A stretch of 64,000 nucleotides of DNA from Pseudomonas lini (lineage in GTDB: Bacteria > Pseudomonadota > Gammaproteobacteria > Pseudomonadales > Pseudomonadaceae). The position numbers and the translations under genes were made by a program. Location: assembly GCF_964063345.1 (NCBI RefSeq), contig NZ_OZ061318.1:4278001-4342000 (forward strand). Reading direction: 5' to 3'. The notes under the pieces were generated by a model. It did no database searches and was not told the DNA's origin. It worked only from the letters and a program-made list of their open reading frames with translations. This document shows, piece by piece, positions 1-8,319 of this stretch; the first letter of the stretch is position 1; each line of letters begins with the position of its first letter.

Positions 1-452
<452 letters not shown>

Positions 453-464
453 TTCCGTAGAAAT

Positions 465-492
465 GAAAAAACCGGCCTTGGCCGGTTTTTTT
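465..492 (+). terminator. Intrinsic terminator after trxB
   Basis: Perfect inverted repeat AACCGGCC/GGCCGGTT with a 2-base loop, preceded by A-rich sequence and followed by seven T residues. The A-run on the left arm makes it potentially bidirectional. Confidence 0.9.
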
Positions 493-524
493 GTGCCCAC
501 GATTTAGAGGCCAATCAGAAAACC

Positions 525-615
525 TGTGGGAGCGTGGCTTGCCCGCGATAGCAATTTATCCTTCCACATTGACGTCGACTGATACACCGCTATCGCGAGC
601 AGGTTCGCTCCCACA
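525..615. repeat. REPIN (two inverted REP elements)
   Basis: It begins TGTGGGAGCGTGGCTTGCC and ends with the inverted form GGTTCGCTCCCACA. Two REP palindromes face each other about 30 bases apart, the usual REPIN arrangement. It lies between the converging trxB and aminotransferase genes. Confidence 0.85.
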
Positions 616-636
616 TGGACTGTGTGGACTCTGGAA

Positions 637-1887
637 TCAGGCCAATTTCTTCAAGCACGCTTCAAGAATATCCAGCCCTTCCTCCAGCACGGCCGCCTCT
701 GTAGTCAAAGGCGCCAGCAGACGAATGATGTGGCGCGACTTGCCGCTGGGCATCAGCAACAAGCCTGAATCGCGCGCGAGAGCCAGTAACTGCGTCAACT
801 GCGCCGAGGCCGGTGTGCCGTCGGCATTGATCAGCTCGATGCCGCGCATTGCACCGACGCCGGTCAAGCGGCCCAGATACGGTGACAGTTCGCGGGCTCG
901 CCAGGATTCGTAGCGGCTGACAATCGCTTCTTCCTGTTGCGCACCCCAGGCGTGCAGGTGCGCGTCAGTCATTTCGTCCAAAGTCGCCAACGCGGCGGCG
1001 CAGGCGATGGGGTTGCCCGAATAGGTACCGCCCAATCCGCCCTTGGGCAAGTTATCGAGTAGCGACTTGCGCCCGACAACCGCCCCCAGCGGCACGCCGC
1101 CGGCAATGCTTTTGCCCAACAGAATCAGGTCCGGCTCAATGCCCAATCGCGAGAACGCAAACCGCTGGCCGGTACGACCGAAGCCGGACTGGATTTCATC
1201 GGCGATCAGCAGAATGCCTTTGTCATCACAGAAACGTCGCAGCGCCTGGGCGAACTCCACATCCATCGCCAGGAAACCCGCTTCGCCCTGCACCGGTTCG
1301 ACGATAAAACAGGCCACGTCATCAACATCGATCTCGACGCTGAACAGCCGCTCCATGGCCTTCAGGGCATCAAAGCAGGTCACGTCATTGTCTTTGCTGG
1401 GGAAGGGCAGGTGGAACACCGGCCCCGGTAGCACACCGACTTTCTGCTTGTACGGCGCGACTTTGCCGTTGAGGTTGAGGGTGGCGAGTGTGCGTCCGTG
1501 GAAGGCGCCGTCGAAGGCGATGACTGCCGTGCGACCGGTGGCGCCACGGACGATTTTCAGGGCGTTTTCCGCCGCCTCCGCACCGCTGTTGGTGAGCATG
1601 CCGCTGACCGAATAATCCACCGGAATAAACGCCGTCAGGCGATCCATCAGTTCGAGGTAAGGCACATGCGGGGCGGCGTTGAACGCGTAGTGGGTCAGCC
1701 GGGTAGCCTGTTCGCAAATGGCCTCGACGATGCGTGGGTGGCAATGACCGAGGTTCAGCACGCCGATACCACCGACAAAATCGATGTAGCGTTTGCCATC
1801 GGTATCCCAGACCTCGGCATTTCTGCCGTGGCTGAGCGTGACGGGATGAACGATGTTGATTGACCGACTGATGTTTTCGCTGCTCAT
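637..1887 (-). CDS. Class III PLP-dependent aminotransferase (GabT-like; probable 2-aminoadipate/4-aminobutyrate transaminase)
   Basis: A 416-residue fold-type I aminotransferase of the GabT/acetylornithine group. Visible signatures are SGAEAAENALKIVRGATGR (PLP phosphate contact), EPVQGEAGF, the IADEIQSGFGRTG strand carrying the PLP-pairing Asp, and LLGKSIAGGVPLGAVVG with the Schiff-base lysine near residue 260. Such enzymes move amino groups from 4-aminobutyrate, 5-aminovalerate or 2-aminoadipate to 2-oxoglutarate. From memory, the whole-length sequence is closest to the P. putida protein assigned to 2-aminoadipate transamination in lysine catabolism. That is family knowledge, not something the sequence proves. 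It is monocistronic, flanked by REPINs, and no gabD partner is adjacent. Confidence 0.85.
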   Translation of the reverse strand: MSSENISRSINIVHPVTLSHGRNAEVWDTDGKRYIDFVGGIGVLNLGHCHPRIVEAICEQATRLTHYAFNAAPHVPYLELMDRLTAFIPVDYSVSGMLTNSGAEAAENALKIVRGATGRTAVIAFDGAFHGRTLATLNLNGKVAPYKQKVGVLPGPVFHLPFPSKDNDVTCFDALKAMERLFSVEIDVDDVACFIVEPVQGEAGFLAMDVEFAQALRRFCDDKGILLIADEIQSGFGRTGQRFAFSRLGIEPDLILLGKSIAGGVPLGAVVGRKSLLDNLPKGGLGGTYSGNPIACAAALATLDEMTDAHLHAWGAQQEEAIVSRYESWRARELSPYLGRLTGVGAMRGIELINADGTPASAQLTQLLALARDSGLLLMPSGKSRHIIRLLAPLTTEAAVLEEGLDILEACLKKLA

Positions 1888-2025
1888 GGATACCGGACTC
1901 AGAAGAAGGGATGCTTCTTTTTATCTAAGCCGCGAGCAGAGGTGCCCGGCAAACGAAATAAAGTCGCCGGGTCAATATTAAAAGTCGGGATGTGCCCTGA
2001 TACCGATCAATGACGACGCATAATC

Positions 2026-2130
2026 TGTGGCGAGGGAGCTTGCTCCCGTTGGGTCGCGAAGCGACCCTGCCTATCTTAAAAAAGAAGGGGGCCGCTGCGC
2101 AGTCCAGCGGGAGCAAGCTCCCTCGCCACA
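2026..2130. repeat. REPIN, TGTGGCGAGGGAG type
   Basis: It starts TGTGGCGAGGGAGCTTGCTC and ends in the inverse, GGGAGCAAGCTCCCTCGCCACA. This is a different REP family from the one at 525. It fills most of the otherwise gene-free stretch 1888-2167. Confidence 0.85.
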
Positions 2131-2167
2131 GGTTCAGTGTCACTCATGAGTGTTTTGCGGGCTTCAG

Positions 2168-2506
2168 TCAGCGGCGAGTCAGCGGCTGCTGAGTGAACTT
2201 CACACCCGCCAGGCCATGGGCAATCAGCGCGCGGATATTGCCATGGTCACTGCCTTCAGGCGTGGCCACTACCGAACGGTAATGTTCGCCAAACGCCAAC
2301 AGCGCTTCTTCATCACTCAAGCCTTCCAGCAATGCCAGACCCAGGGTCTTGCACGAACCTTCGTTCTGCCCGGCGGCGTTTTCCACACCACCGTTATTGA
2401 ACGCCTGGGGCTGATAGGCGTAACCGGCGGCGATGAACGCCAAGGTATCGGCGAAAGCGTGTTCGCCGCTCTTGAGGCTGGCGCGCAGGGTGTTCAGATC
2501 ATTCAT
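2168..2506 (-). CDS. HopJ-family protein
   Basis: A 112-residue protein with the HopJ signature: FADTLAFI near residue 20, YQPQAFNNGG, and LALLEGLSDEEALLAFGEHYR. HopJ was named from a Pseudomonas syringae type III effector collection, but the family is widespread in free-living bacteria without a secretion context and its biochemical role is unknown to me. The ATG at 2506 is chosen because it overlaps the 3' end of the DUF1244 gene by eight bases, giving translational coupling. The reading frame upstream of it has no family similarity. It is the last gene of the folM-folE-folX cluster. Confidence 0.75.
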   Translation of the reverse strand: MNDLNTLRASLKSGEHAFADTLAFIAAGYAYQPQAFNNGGVENAAGQNEGSCKTLGLALLEGLSDEEALLAFGEHYRSVVATPEGSDHGNIRALIAHGLAGVKFTQQPLTRR

Positions 2507-2795
2507 TGGGTTTTCCTTTGGCGAACGCCGCTTGCTGGTCGGCGCTGGCTTCTTTCTGGTATTGGGCTTTCCACTCGGCGTACGGCATGCCGTAAACCAC
2601 TTCGCGGGCTTCATCGAGGCTGACGTCGATCTGGCGTTCGTCGGCAGCGGCCTTGTACCACTTGGACAGGCAGTTGCGGCAGAAACCCGAGAGGTTCATC
2701 AGGTCGATGTTCTGCACGTCCTTGCGGCTGTCCAGGTGGGCAACCAGCCGGCGAAAGGCGGCGGCTTCAAGTTCCAGGCGTTGTTGATCGTTCAT
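2499..2795 (-). CDS. DUF1244 domain protein
   Basis: A 98-residue small protein of the DUF1244 family. The conserved block LSGFCRNCLSKW contains a C-x2-C pair that could bind metal, followed by the family-typical VYGMPYAEWKAQYQ. No biochemical function is established to my knowledge. The start at ATG 2795 is internal to a much longer open frame whose upstream part is only the shadow of folX. It lies about 70 bases after folX and overlaps the HopJ gene, so it probably belongs to the same transcript as the pterin genes. Confidence 0.8.
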   Translation of the reverse strand: MNDQQRLELEAAAFRRLVAHLDSRKDVQNIDLMNLSGFCRNCLSKWYKAAADERQIDVSLDEAREVVYGMPYAEWKAQYQKEASADQQAAFAKGKPNE

Positions 2796-2863
2796 GATGG
2801 GCTCTGTGCAATCAAATCGTGGCGCGGATAATAAAAGCCTGGCGACCGATGCGCCAGACGCGG

Positions 2864-3235
2864 TCAGCGGCTCGCGGCCAGGGTAATCGATACCGATTCG
2901 GCGAAGCGCAAGGCGTGGGGTTTGTCGACTTCGACTTCGGCGTACAGCACCGACTCGTTGACCATGACCAGATCCAGCACCTCCTGGGTCAAGCGTTCGA
3001 GCAGGGCAAAGCGATTGCCCTCCACATGAGCAATGATCGCCTTGGTGATGGTGCGGTAGTTCAGGGCATGATCGATATCGTTGTCGCGCACGGCGTCCTG
3101 GGCGGCGTACAGGATGGTCAGGTTGATCAGCACATCCTGCTTGTTGAGGATTTCGTCCTCGTTGATCCCGATAAAAGTTCGCAAACACAGGTCCTTGACC
3201 CGGATGCGTGCCATTCCTGGTTGAAGTTGTGGCAT
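2864..3235 (-). CDS. folX: Dihydroneopterin triphosphate 2'-epimerase FolX
   Basis: A 123-residue member of the FolB/FolX T-fold family. It would convert 7,8-dihydroneopterin triphosphate to the 2'-epimer dihydromonapterin triphosphate. Seen directly: [18 protein letters not shown] at the N-terminus with the conserved substrate-binding Glu region, the LINLTI strand, [13 protein letters not shown], and the C-terminal [17 protein letters not shown]. The choice of FolX rather than FolB aldolase rests on the folM-folE-folX order, the route to tetrahydromonapterin used in Pseudomonas as the phenylalanine hydroxylase cofactor. The start is ATG 3235, two bases after the folE stop. Confidence 0.9.
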   Translation of the reverse strand: MPQLQPGMARIRVKDLCLRTFIGINEDEILNKQDVLINLTILYAAQDAVRDNDIDHALNYRTITKAIIAHVEGNRFALLERLTQEVLDLVMVNESVLYAEVEVDKPHALRFAESVSITLAASR

Positions 3236-3237
3236 TG

Positions 3238-3813
3238 CTACTTGCTCCGTCCAATCAATTGCAGGAACTCCTGGCGGGTGTTGCTCGACTCGCGAAAAGC
3301 GCCGAGCATCACCGAGGTGTTCATGGTCGAATTCTGTTTTTCGACGCCGCGCATCATCATGCACATGTGCTGGGCTTCGATGACCACCGCGACACCGGCG
3401 GCGTCGGTCACTTGCTGCACGGCGTCGGCGATTTGCCGGGTGAGGTTTTCCTGGATTTGCAGGCGGCGGGCGAACATATCCACAAGCCGCGCAATCTTCG
3501 ACAGGCCCAGCACCTTGCCCGTTGGAATATAAGCCACATGAGCCTTGCCGATGAAGGGCAGCATGTGATGTTCACAGAGCGAGTACAGCTCGATGTTGTC
3601 GACGATGATCATTTCATCGTTGTCTGAAGCAAACAGCGCGCCGTTGACGATTTCTTCGACACTTTGTTCGTAACCATGACACAGGTATTGCATCGCCTTG
3701 GCGGCGCGCACCGGGGTGTCTTGCAGTCCTTCGCGGTCGGGGTTTTCACCGAGGCCGATCAGGATCTCGCGATAGCTTTGGGACAGGGTGTTCTGAGGCA
3801 GGAATAACGTCAT
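3238..3813 (-). CDS. folE: GTP cyclohydrolase I FolE
   Basis: A 191-residue type I GTP cyclohydrolase that opens GTP to 7,8-dihydroneopterin triphosphate, the first step of folate and monapterin synthesis. The zinc and active-site motif [18 protein letters not shown] is intact, as are the oligomer and regulatory region [20 protein letters not shown] and the [11 protein letters not shown] block. The start is ATG 3813 with GAGG nine bases upstream. The longer open frame begins inside folM and is rejected. The gap to folM is 22 bases and to folX two bases, so the three genes are one operon. This may be a second folE copy, since light-inducible folE paralogues are known in Pseudomonas. Confidence 0.93.
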   Translation of the reverse strand: MTLFLPQNTLSQSYREILIGLGENPDREGLQDTPVRAAKAMQYLCHGYEQSVEEIVNGALFASDNDEMIIVDNIELYSLCEHHMLPFIGKAHVAYIPTGKVLGLSKIARLVDMFARRLQIQENLTRQIADAVQQVTDAAGVAVVIEAQHMCMMMRGVEKQNSTMNTSVMLGAFRESSNTRQEFLQLIGRSK

Positions 3814-3835
3814 GGGACATCCTCGCGGGAGCGGC

Positions 3836-4546
3836 TTATTTGACGTGCCGTCCGCCATTGACGGTCAGGGTCGTGCCGGTGACATAAGGGTTGTCGAGCA
3901 AATAGCGCAGGCTCTGGTAGATCACTTCGCTGCCGGGTTCGATACCCAGCGCTGATTTGGCCAGAACCCTGGCGCGGTACGCCGCGTCGTCGTCGGGATT
4001 GAACAGTAGCAGGGCTGGGGCGATACCGTTGACCTTGATGCTGGGCGCGTATTTCGCGGCAAAGGACAGGGTCAGGCTGTCGAGCCCGGCTTTGCTGGCG
4101 CAGTAGCCGATGTGTTTGCTGCTGCCCCTGCGGGTCACATCATCGCTGATGTGCACGATGTCGGCGGGGCTCGAGCGTTTGAGCAAATCGGCACAGTGCT
4201 GGTTGATCAGGTAAGGCGCCAGCATATGCACGCTGAACATTTGGGTGAAGGCTGCGGCTTCGGTGCCCGGGGTTTCGGCCAGCCATTCAGAAGCGTTATG
4301 GACAATCGCCCGCAAACTGTCGGTGTGGTTTTTCAGTTCGCCGATGAACGCAAGGATTCCGGCCTCGCTGGAAAAGTCCGCAAACACCGCGGTCGCCCCG
4401 AGATCGCGCAGGGCTTGCACACCAGGCCGTTCGCTGCGGTAGCTGAAAATGACCGGATGGCCGTCTTCGAGCAAACGCTGCGCACAGTGCAGGCCGACAC
4501 GCTGGCCGGCACCGGTGATGAGGATTGGGGCTGCGGAAGAGGTCAT
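3836..4546 (-). CDS. folM: Dihydromonapterin reductase FolM
   Basis: A 236-residue short-chain dehydrogenase/reductase that reduces 7,8-dihydromonapterin to tetrahydromonapterin with NADPH. The N-terminal nucleotide motif is [10 protein letters not shown] with the Arg typical of pteridine reductases (TGxxxR rather than TGxxxGxG). The catalytic YCASK motif and the [10 protein letters not shown] block after it are present. The start is ATG 4546 ([12 protein letters not shown]). It is the first gene of the folM-folE-folX run. A possible -10 hexamer TATAGT sits about 30 bases upstream, but no convincing -35 was seen. Confidence 0.9.
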   Translation of the reverse strand: MTSSAAPILITGAGQRVGLHCAQRLLEDGHPVIFSYRSERPGVQALRDLGATAVFADFSSEAGILAFIGELKNHTDSLRAIVHNASEWLAETPGTEAAAFTQMFSVHMLAPYLINQHCADLLKRSSPADIVHISDDVTRRGSSKHIGYCASKAGLDSLTLSFAAKYAPSIKVNGIAPALLLFNPDDDAAYRARVLAKSALGIEPGSEVIYQSLRYLLDNPYVTGTTLTVNGGRHVK

Positions 4547-4626
4547 GAATGGCTCGCGTCGCGATAAGAGCAAAACTATACCAGCGACGGGAGTTGTTCA
4601 CCTACGTCCTGCGATGGCGTCACCTT

Positions 4627-4731
4627 TGTAGGAGCGAGCGGTGCGGCGATCCGACTTGCCCGCGAATGAGACGACTCGGTCTATCTGTCAAACCGCGTCA
4701 TCGTTCTTCGCGGGCAAGCCTCGCTCCTACA
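4627..4731. repeat. REPIN, TGTAGGAGCGAG type
   Basis: The outer arms are TGTAGGAGCGAGCGGTGCGG and CGGGCAAGCCTCGCTCCTACA in inverse orientation. It separates folM from the gene at 4736. Confidence 0.85.
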
Positions 4732-4735
4732 GGGG

Positions 4736-5305
4736 TTACTGATTTTGGGGGGTGGGTTCGGCGGGCAACGGACGCGCAGATGGGGGGTGCAGCCAGCCGG
4801 CCAGCAGATGAGTCGACAACGGAATGAAGAAATACACCATCAATGGCGTCAGGCACAGGGTGCTGACAAACACGCGGGTCAGCAAACCCGTTTCAGCCAA
4901 TAGCGGCCCTAATACAAAGTTGAACAGCAGGGACACCGGAAAGAACGCCAGCCAGATAGCCACGGCCTGCTTCCAGCGTGGCGGGCGTTGACCGGCCGCA
5001 CCGAACCAGCCATCGATGCCACTGACCCGATGTTCCGAAGGGTTGGCAAACAGATCACTGCCGCGTCCCAGCCAGGCAGTGCGCGATGCGGAATGCTCCC
5101 AGGCGTGCATGGTCTGCTCGTCGGCGAAGCGGAAGATAATCTGGAATTCGTCATCGTCGGGCGGCGGAGCGAGCACGCCAGAACCGAGGTAACCGGGGAA
5201 GTCGGTGGCCAGTTGTTCGCCTTCGCGCAACCAGGTCATGAGGTCCTGATAACGCCCATCGGCGACGCGACGCGCCACCATCAGCGTGACGGGTGAAGTA
5301 GACAT
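4736..5305 (-). CDS. Antibiotic-biosynthesis-monooxygenase-fold protein with two membrane segments
   Basis: A 189-residue protein. Residues about 5-105 match the ABM dimeric alpha-beta barrel family (VTLMVARRVADG, FPGYLGSGVLAPP, WEHSASRTAWL). They are followed by two strongly hydrophobic stretches (AIWLAFFPVSLLFNFVLG and VSTLCLTPLMVYFFIPL) that should anchor it in the inner membrane. Family members vary between true oxygenases, haem-related enzymes and unknowns, so no reaction is assigned. The start is ATG 5305 with GGAG nine bases before. It is divergent from the PplR/LitR-type regulator at 5507, and the shared 200-base intergenic region suggests control by that regulator. Confidence 0.75.
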   Translation of the reverse strand: MSTSPVTLMVARRVADGRYQDLMTWLREGEQLATDFPGYLGSGVLAPPPDDDEFQIIFRFADEQTMHAWEHSASRTAWLGRGSDLFANPSEHRVSGIDGWFGAAGQRPPRWKQAVAIWLAFFPVSLLFNFVLGPLLAETGLLTRVFVSTLCLTPLMVYFFIPLSTHLLAGWLHPPSARPLPAEPTPQNQ

Positions 5306-5506
5306 TGTGTATCTCCATATTACAAACGCGTCGCTCCGGATAAGAGCTTCGCCAGACACAGCGCCGGGGTGGTGGGCTGCGTCTCAAGACAAGCAAGGAT
5401 TATTCCTGATTGTACCTGGGGCGTCTGTTCCAATTAGTTCAACAACGTGTTGAGTACTACTGGGGCAAGAGCGTTAGAATGGATCCAAATTTATACATGG
5501 ACGTAG

Positions 5507-6466
5507 ATGCCTGTGCTGACCGACGTTACGCCTGGCTTCCCCTCCATTACCTCGCTGATTCGAGAAGAGCTGTTTCCGATTCGTGAGGTCGCGCGCCTGA
5601 CAGGGGTCAACCCGGTCACGCTACGCGCATGGGAGCGACGGTACGGTTTGATACAACCCACGCGCACCGAAAGCGGTCACCGTTTGTATTCGATGACCGA
5701 TATCGAGCGTGTTCGCAGCATCCTTGGCTGGATGGAGCGCGGTGTCGCGGTCAGCAAGGTCGGCAAGATACTGGCCAAGACCGAACCGTTCAAGGTGCTG
5801 GCGCAGGTCATTCCCAACGAACTCGTTCAAGCCGACTACGGCCAATGGCAGCAGCAGGTCAAGGCAGCGGTGAGTGCTTTTGACGAAGTTCAACTGGAGC
5901 AAGTCTACGGTCAGATTTTTTCCAGTTACCCGCTGACGCTGGTGTTTCAGGACATTCTGATTCCGGTCTGGAAGCTATTGGTCCAACGCCATGAAGCATT
6001 CGGTCAGACTAGCGAGTGGCTTTTTCTGGATGGTTTTCTGCGTTCTCGTGTGTTGCAACGCCTGCTGCTGGTGCGTGTCATGCAACCGCGACGAGTGATT
6101 GTCTGCGCCTTGGCTGACCAATGTCGTGAACTCGAAGTGCTGCTCACTGCGCTGTATCTGAGCAGTGTCGATTCGGCTATACAGTTGTTGGCGATCGGCC
6201 AGCCCTTCGACGAGTTGATCCTGGTTTGTGAGAAGATCAAGCCCCAGGCACTGGTGCTGGTTTCCAGCCACGCGCCGGCCGGCGAATTGCCTCGACGTTT
6301 GAAACGCTTGGCCATGAGCCTGGATTGTCAGGTGTTGCTGGCCGGGGATGCATCGGACCTGGCACAGGAGAGCCTGGCCGGATCCTCGATCGGTTGCCTG
6401 GGAAACGAGGGAGTGTTAATGCGCCAGCGTCTGAAGCAGTTCCTGGTGGGGAACCTGGATACCTGA
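5507..6466 (+). CDS. LitR/PplR-type MerR-family regulator with B12-binding-like fold
   Basis: A 319-residue regulator. Residues about 20-90 are a MerR winged helix with the family core VNPVTLRAWERRYGLIQPTR and GHRLYSMTDIERVR. The C-terminal two thirds follow the CarH/LitR helix bundle plus Rossmann cobalamin domain. The canonical cobalamin-ligating DxHxxG is replaced by DQCREL near residue 204, so B12 binding is unlikely. That fits the class II LitR proteins (PplR) of P. putida, which mediate light-induced transcription together with short LOV photoreceptors. Such a LOV gene is two genes downstream here. I did not find the published PplR direct repeat in the 5306-5506 promoter region; only isolated TGTACC (5411) and TATACA (5492) half-sites are present. 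Confidence 0.85.
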   Translation: MPVLTDVTPGFPSITSLIREELFPIREVARLTGVNPVTLRAWERRYGLIQPTRTESGHRLYSMTDIERVRSILGWMERGVAVSKVGKILAKTEPFKVLAQVIPNELVQADYGQWQQQVKAAVSAFDEVQLEQVYGQIFSSYPLTLVFQDILIPVWKLLVQRHEAFGQTSEWLFLDGFLRSRVLQRLLLVRVMQPRRVIVCALADQCRELEVLLTALYLSSVDSAIQLLAIGQPFDELILVCEKIKPQALVLVSSHAPAGELPRRLKRLAMSLDCQVLLAGDASDLAQESLAGSSIGCLGNEGVLMRQRLKQFLVGNLDT

Positions 6467-6483
6467 GGCAGGTAGACGCAGAG

Positions 6484-7089
6484 TCAGAGATGCAGGGCAG
6501 GATGAGTCAGACGATGCTGCTGAAGGATGTACTGACGCAGACGTTCGGTTTCGTCCGTGTCGCTCTGGCTCAACTCATAGGCGTAGAAACCCTGCTCGGT
6601 TTCACGCTCGAAGGTGCCGCGCAACGCAATCCGCTCATAACCTGACGGGCTGAACCACAACGCGAAGTGCTTTGGCGCCTTGGTCTTGTTGGAAACCTCC
6701 AGCAAGACCCCTTTGAACGATATTTCGTGCACCCACATCGTGCCGGGTTGCCCCTTGGCATTTTCCAGCGCCACCGGCTCTTCGAGCGTCAGACGCCATG
6801 GCCGAATCATCGGCCCGTCTTCATAGATGCTGGGGACGCCGAGGCGTAGATGCATTGCGTGAAATTCATCTTCCACCAAGTGCAGGGGGAAGGTCATTTG
6901 CTGATTTTCAAAATTGGCCTGGATGGTGACTTGTTCATGAGCAGCCAGGCGGGTGAGCAAATCACGAATCTGCGAACCACCGTTGACGAGCAGGCTCGAC
7001 GTCGCATCCCGAACATTGAGTTGCGGGTTGTGTTGCATGTTCTGGATAAAATCCAGCTCATCCTGGGTCAGGAGTGCGTCGCGCTGCAT
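6484..7089 (-). CDS. PilZ-like domain protein
   Basis: A 201-residue cytoplasmic protein. The architecture resembles YcgR-type two-domain proteins: an N-terminal beta domain (residues about 25-95), then a PilZ-like half beginning IRPWRLTLEEP and WVHEISFKGVLLEV. The PilZ c-di-GMP signature RxxxR followed by D/NxSxxG is only partly kept: E-I-S-F-K-G replaces the second part and the Arg pair is RPWR. Binding of c-di-GMP is therefore uncertain. It lies between the PplR-type regulator and the LOV gene, co-oriented with the LOV gene and 54 bases from it, so the two may be co-transcribed. Confidence in the PilZ call is moderate. Confidence 0.6.
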   Translation of the reverse strand: MQRDALLTQDELDFIQNMQHNPQLNVRDATSSLLVNGGSQIRDLLTRLAAHEQVTIQANFENQQMTFPLHLVEDEFHAMHLRLGVPSIYEDGPMIRPWRLTLEEPVALENAKGQPGTMWVHEISFKGVLLEVSNKTKAPKHFALWFSPSGYERIALRGTFERETEQGFYAYELSQSDTDETERLRQYILQQHRLTHPALHL

Positions 7090-7143
7090 GATTTGCTCGA
7101 AAGAAATAATTACAAAGTCATCGGTGATTGTAGTAAATGACCA

Positions 7144-7620
7144 CTAATTCGCAGATTGGTTTGAGCCGTTCGTCGTTTTGAGTGCAACAATTTCTGCCTG
7201 AGCCTCGGCCAATTGCGCTTCCAGCTGCGCGACTCGCTGCTGGGCCTTGACCTGAGCCGTGACGTCTTTCTGCACCCCGACAAAATAGGTCTGTCCGTCG
7301 TGCGGGTTTTTTACCGTGGAAAGCGACAGTTCGTTCCAGAACGGAGTGCCGTCCTTGCGGTAATTTCTAAGAATTTCCCGGCAAGAGCCGCCACTGCCCA
7401 ATGCCTGCCGAATCAAGGCGAGGGCTGGCTGATCCCTGTCTCCTGCCTGCAAAAAACGGCAATCCTGATAGAGGATTTCTTCGCTGGTATAACCCGTCAG
7501 GCGCTCGAATGCCGGATTTACGTAAATCAGGATGTTGTCCTGCTCACCTTCCTTTTCAGCAATCACGATGCCGTCGTTGGAAGCGTCGATCACCATTTGT
7601 AGCAGAGAGGCGTTGATCAT
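7144..7620 (-). CDS. Short LOV blue-light photoreceptor (PpSB-LOV type)
   Basis: A 158-residue protein made of a single LOV/PAS core with a C-terminal helix and no effector domain. The flavin motif YQDCRFLQAGDRDQ contains the adduct-forming cysteine (Cys54), and YRKDGTPFWNELSLS and YFVGVQKDVT complete the FMN pocket. A coiled-coil-like tail rich in Ala, Gln and Glu (about 122-150) probably dimerises it. Proteins of this type in Pseudomonas (PpSB1-LOV, PpSB2-LOV) act with adjacent pplR genes in light-dependent transcription. The start is ATG 7620 with AAGGA upstream; the 12 extra upstream codons are rejected. Arg62 (R61 of PpSB1) is kept, while the second FMN-phosphate Arg is Leu67. Confidence 0.9.
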   Translation of the reverse strand: MINASLLQMVIDASNDGIVIAEKEGEQDNILIYVNPAFERLTGYTSEEILYQDCRFLQAGDRDQPALALIRQALGSGGSCREILRNYRKDGTPFWNELSLSTVKNPHDGQTYFVGVQKDVTAQVKAQQRVAQLEAQLAEAQAEIVALKTTNGSNQSAN

Positions 7621-7723
7621 CGCAGAGTCCTTTGCGTATGGATTGATACGCTGCATTCTAAAAGATCAATGAAGGCCGTGCTGTTAATATCTCGTACTTT
7701 TATTTAGATTCAGGATCAGATTG

Positions 7724-8179
7724 ATGAAAGTCGCCATCCTTTCCGGCTCGGTGTACGGCACGGCTGAAGAAGTCGCCCGTCACGCTGCAAGCATTTTGAA
7801 CGCCGCCGGTTTTGAAACCTGGCACAACCCCCGCGCGACACTCGCCGATGTTCAGGCCTTTGGTCCCGAAGCGTTTCTGGCGGTGACCTCGACCACCGGC
7901 ATGGGCGAGTTGCCGGACAATCTGCAACCGCTGTATTTCGCCATCCGTGATCAATTGCCCGCCGCCTGGCGTGGCTTGCCGGGCGCGGTGATCGGTTTGG
8001 GCGACGCCAGTTATGGCGATACGTTCTGCGGTGGCGGTGAGCAAATGCGTGAATTGTTCGGCGAACTGGGTGTGCGTGAAGTCCTGCCGATGCTGCGTCT
8101 GGACGCCAGCGAAACCGTGACGCCGGAAACCGACGCCGAGCCTTGGTTGGCGGAACTGGTCAACGTTTTGCGGGGCTGA
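7724..8179 (+). CDS. mioC: Flavodoxin (MioC-like)
   Basis: A 151-residue flavodoxin-fold electron carrier binding FMN. The phosphate loop is SGSVYGTAEEV at residues 7-17. The two isoalloxazine-flanking loops are represented by STTGMGELPDN and GLGDASYGDTFCGGG. The length and motifs match the long-loop-free MioC group found in Pseudomonas. The ATG at 7724 is preferred over the TTG directly before it, with AGGA nine bases upstream. It is divergent from the LOV gene across about 100 bases. A role in the light response is only a contextual guess. Confidence 0.85.
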   Translation: MKVAILSGSVYGTAEEVARHAASILNAAGFETWHNPRATLADVQAFGPEAFLAVTSTTGMGELPDNLQPLYFAIRDQLPAAWRGLPGAVIGLGDASYGDTFCGGGEQMRELFGELGVREVLPMLRLDASETVTPETDAEPWLAELVNVLRG

Positions 8180-8181
8180 CT

Positions 8182-8210
8182 TGTGGGAGCGAGCCTTTAT
8201 TGGCGGCAGT
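8182..8210. repeat. Degenerate single REP element
   Basis: TGTGGGAGCGAGCC matches one half of the REP elements elsewhere in the window, but the palindrome then breaks down and no inverted partner follows. It looks like a decayed remnant. Confidence 0.5.
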
Positions 8211-8319
8211 GCTTTGACATGGATCCAGACTCACCCGCGCACTGACTCGTTCGGCCATCAAGCTGGCTGCCAATGCAACTACACGAAGTCCGGGGGCTGA
8301 CTAGACTGCTGTAACGCAG

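Noticed and set aside
525..615. REP families as possible CRISPR repeats
   Set aside because: They are palindromic, scattered singly or in inverted pairs across the window, and without regular spacers or cas genes.
5306..5506. Published PplR direct-repeat site (T(G/A)TACA-N12-TGTAC(C/T)) in the promoter of the PplR-type regulator
   Set aside because: Only single half-sites TGTACC (5411) and TATACA (5492) were found, not with the right spacing or order.
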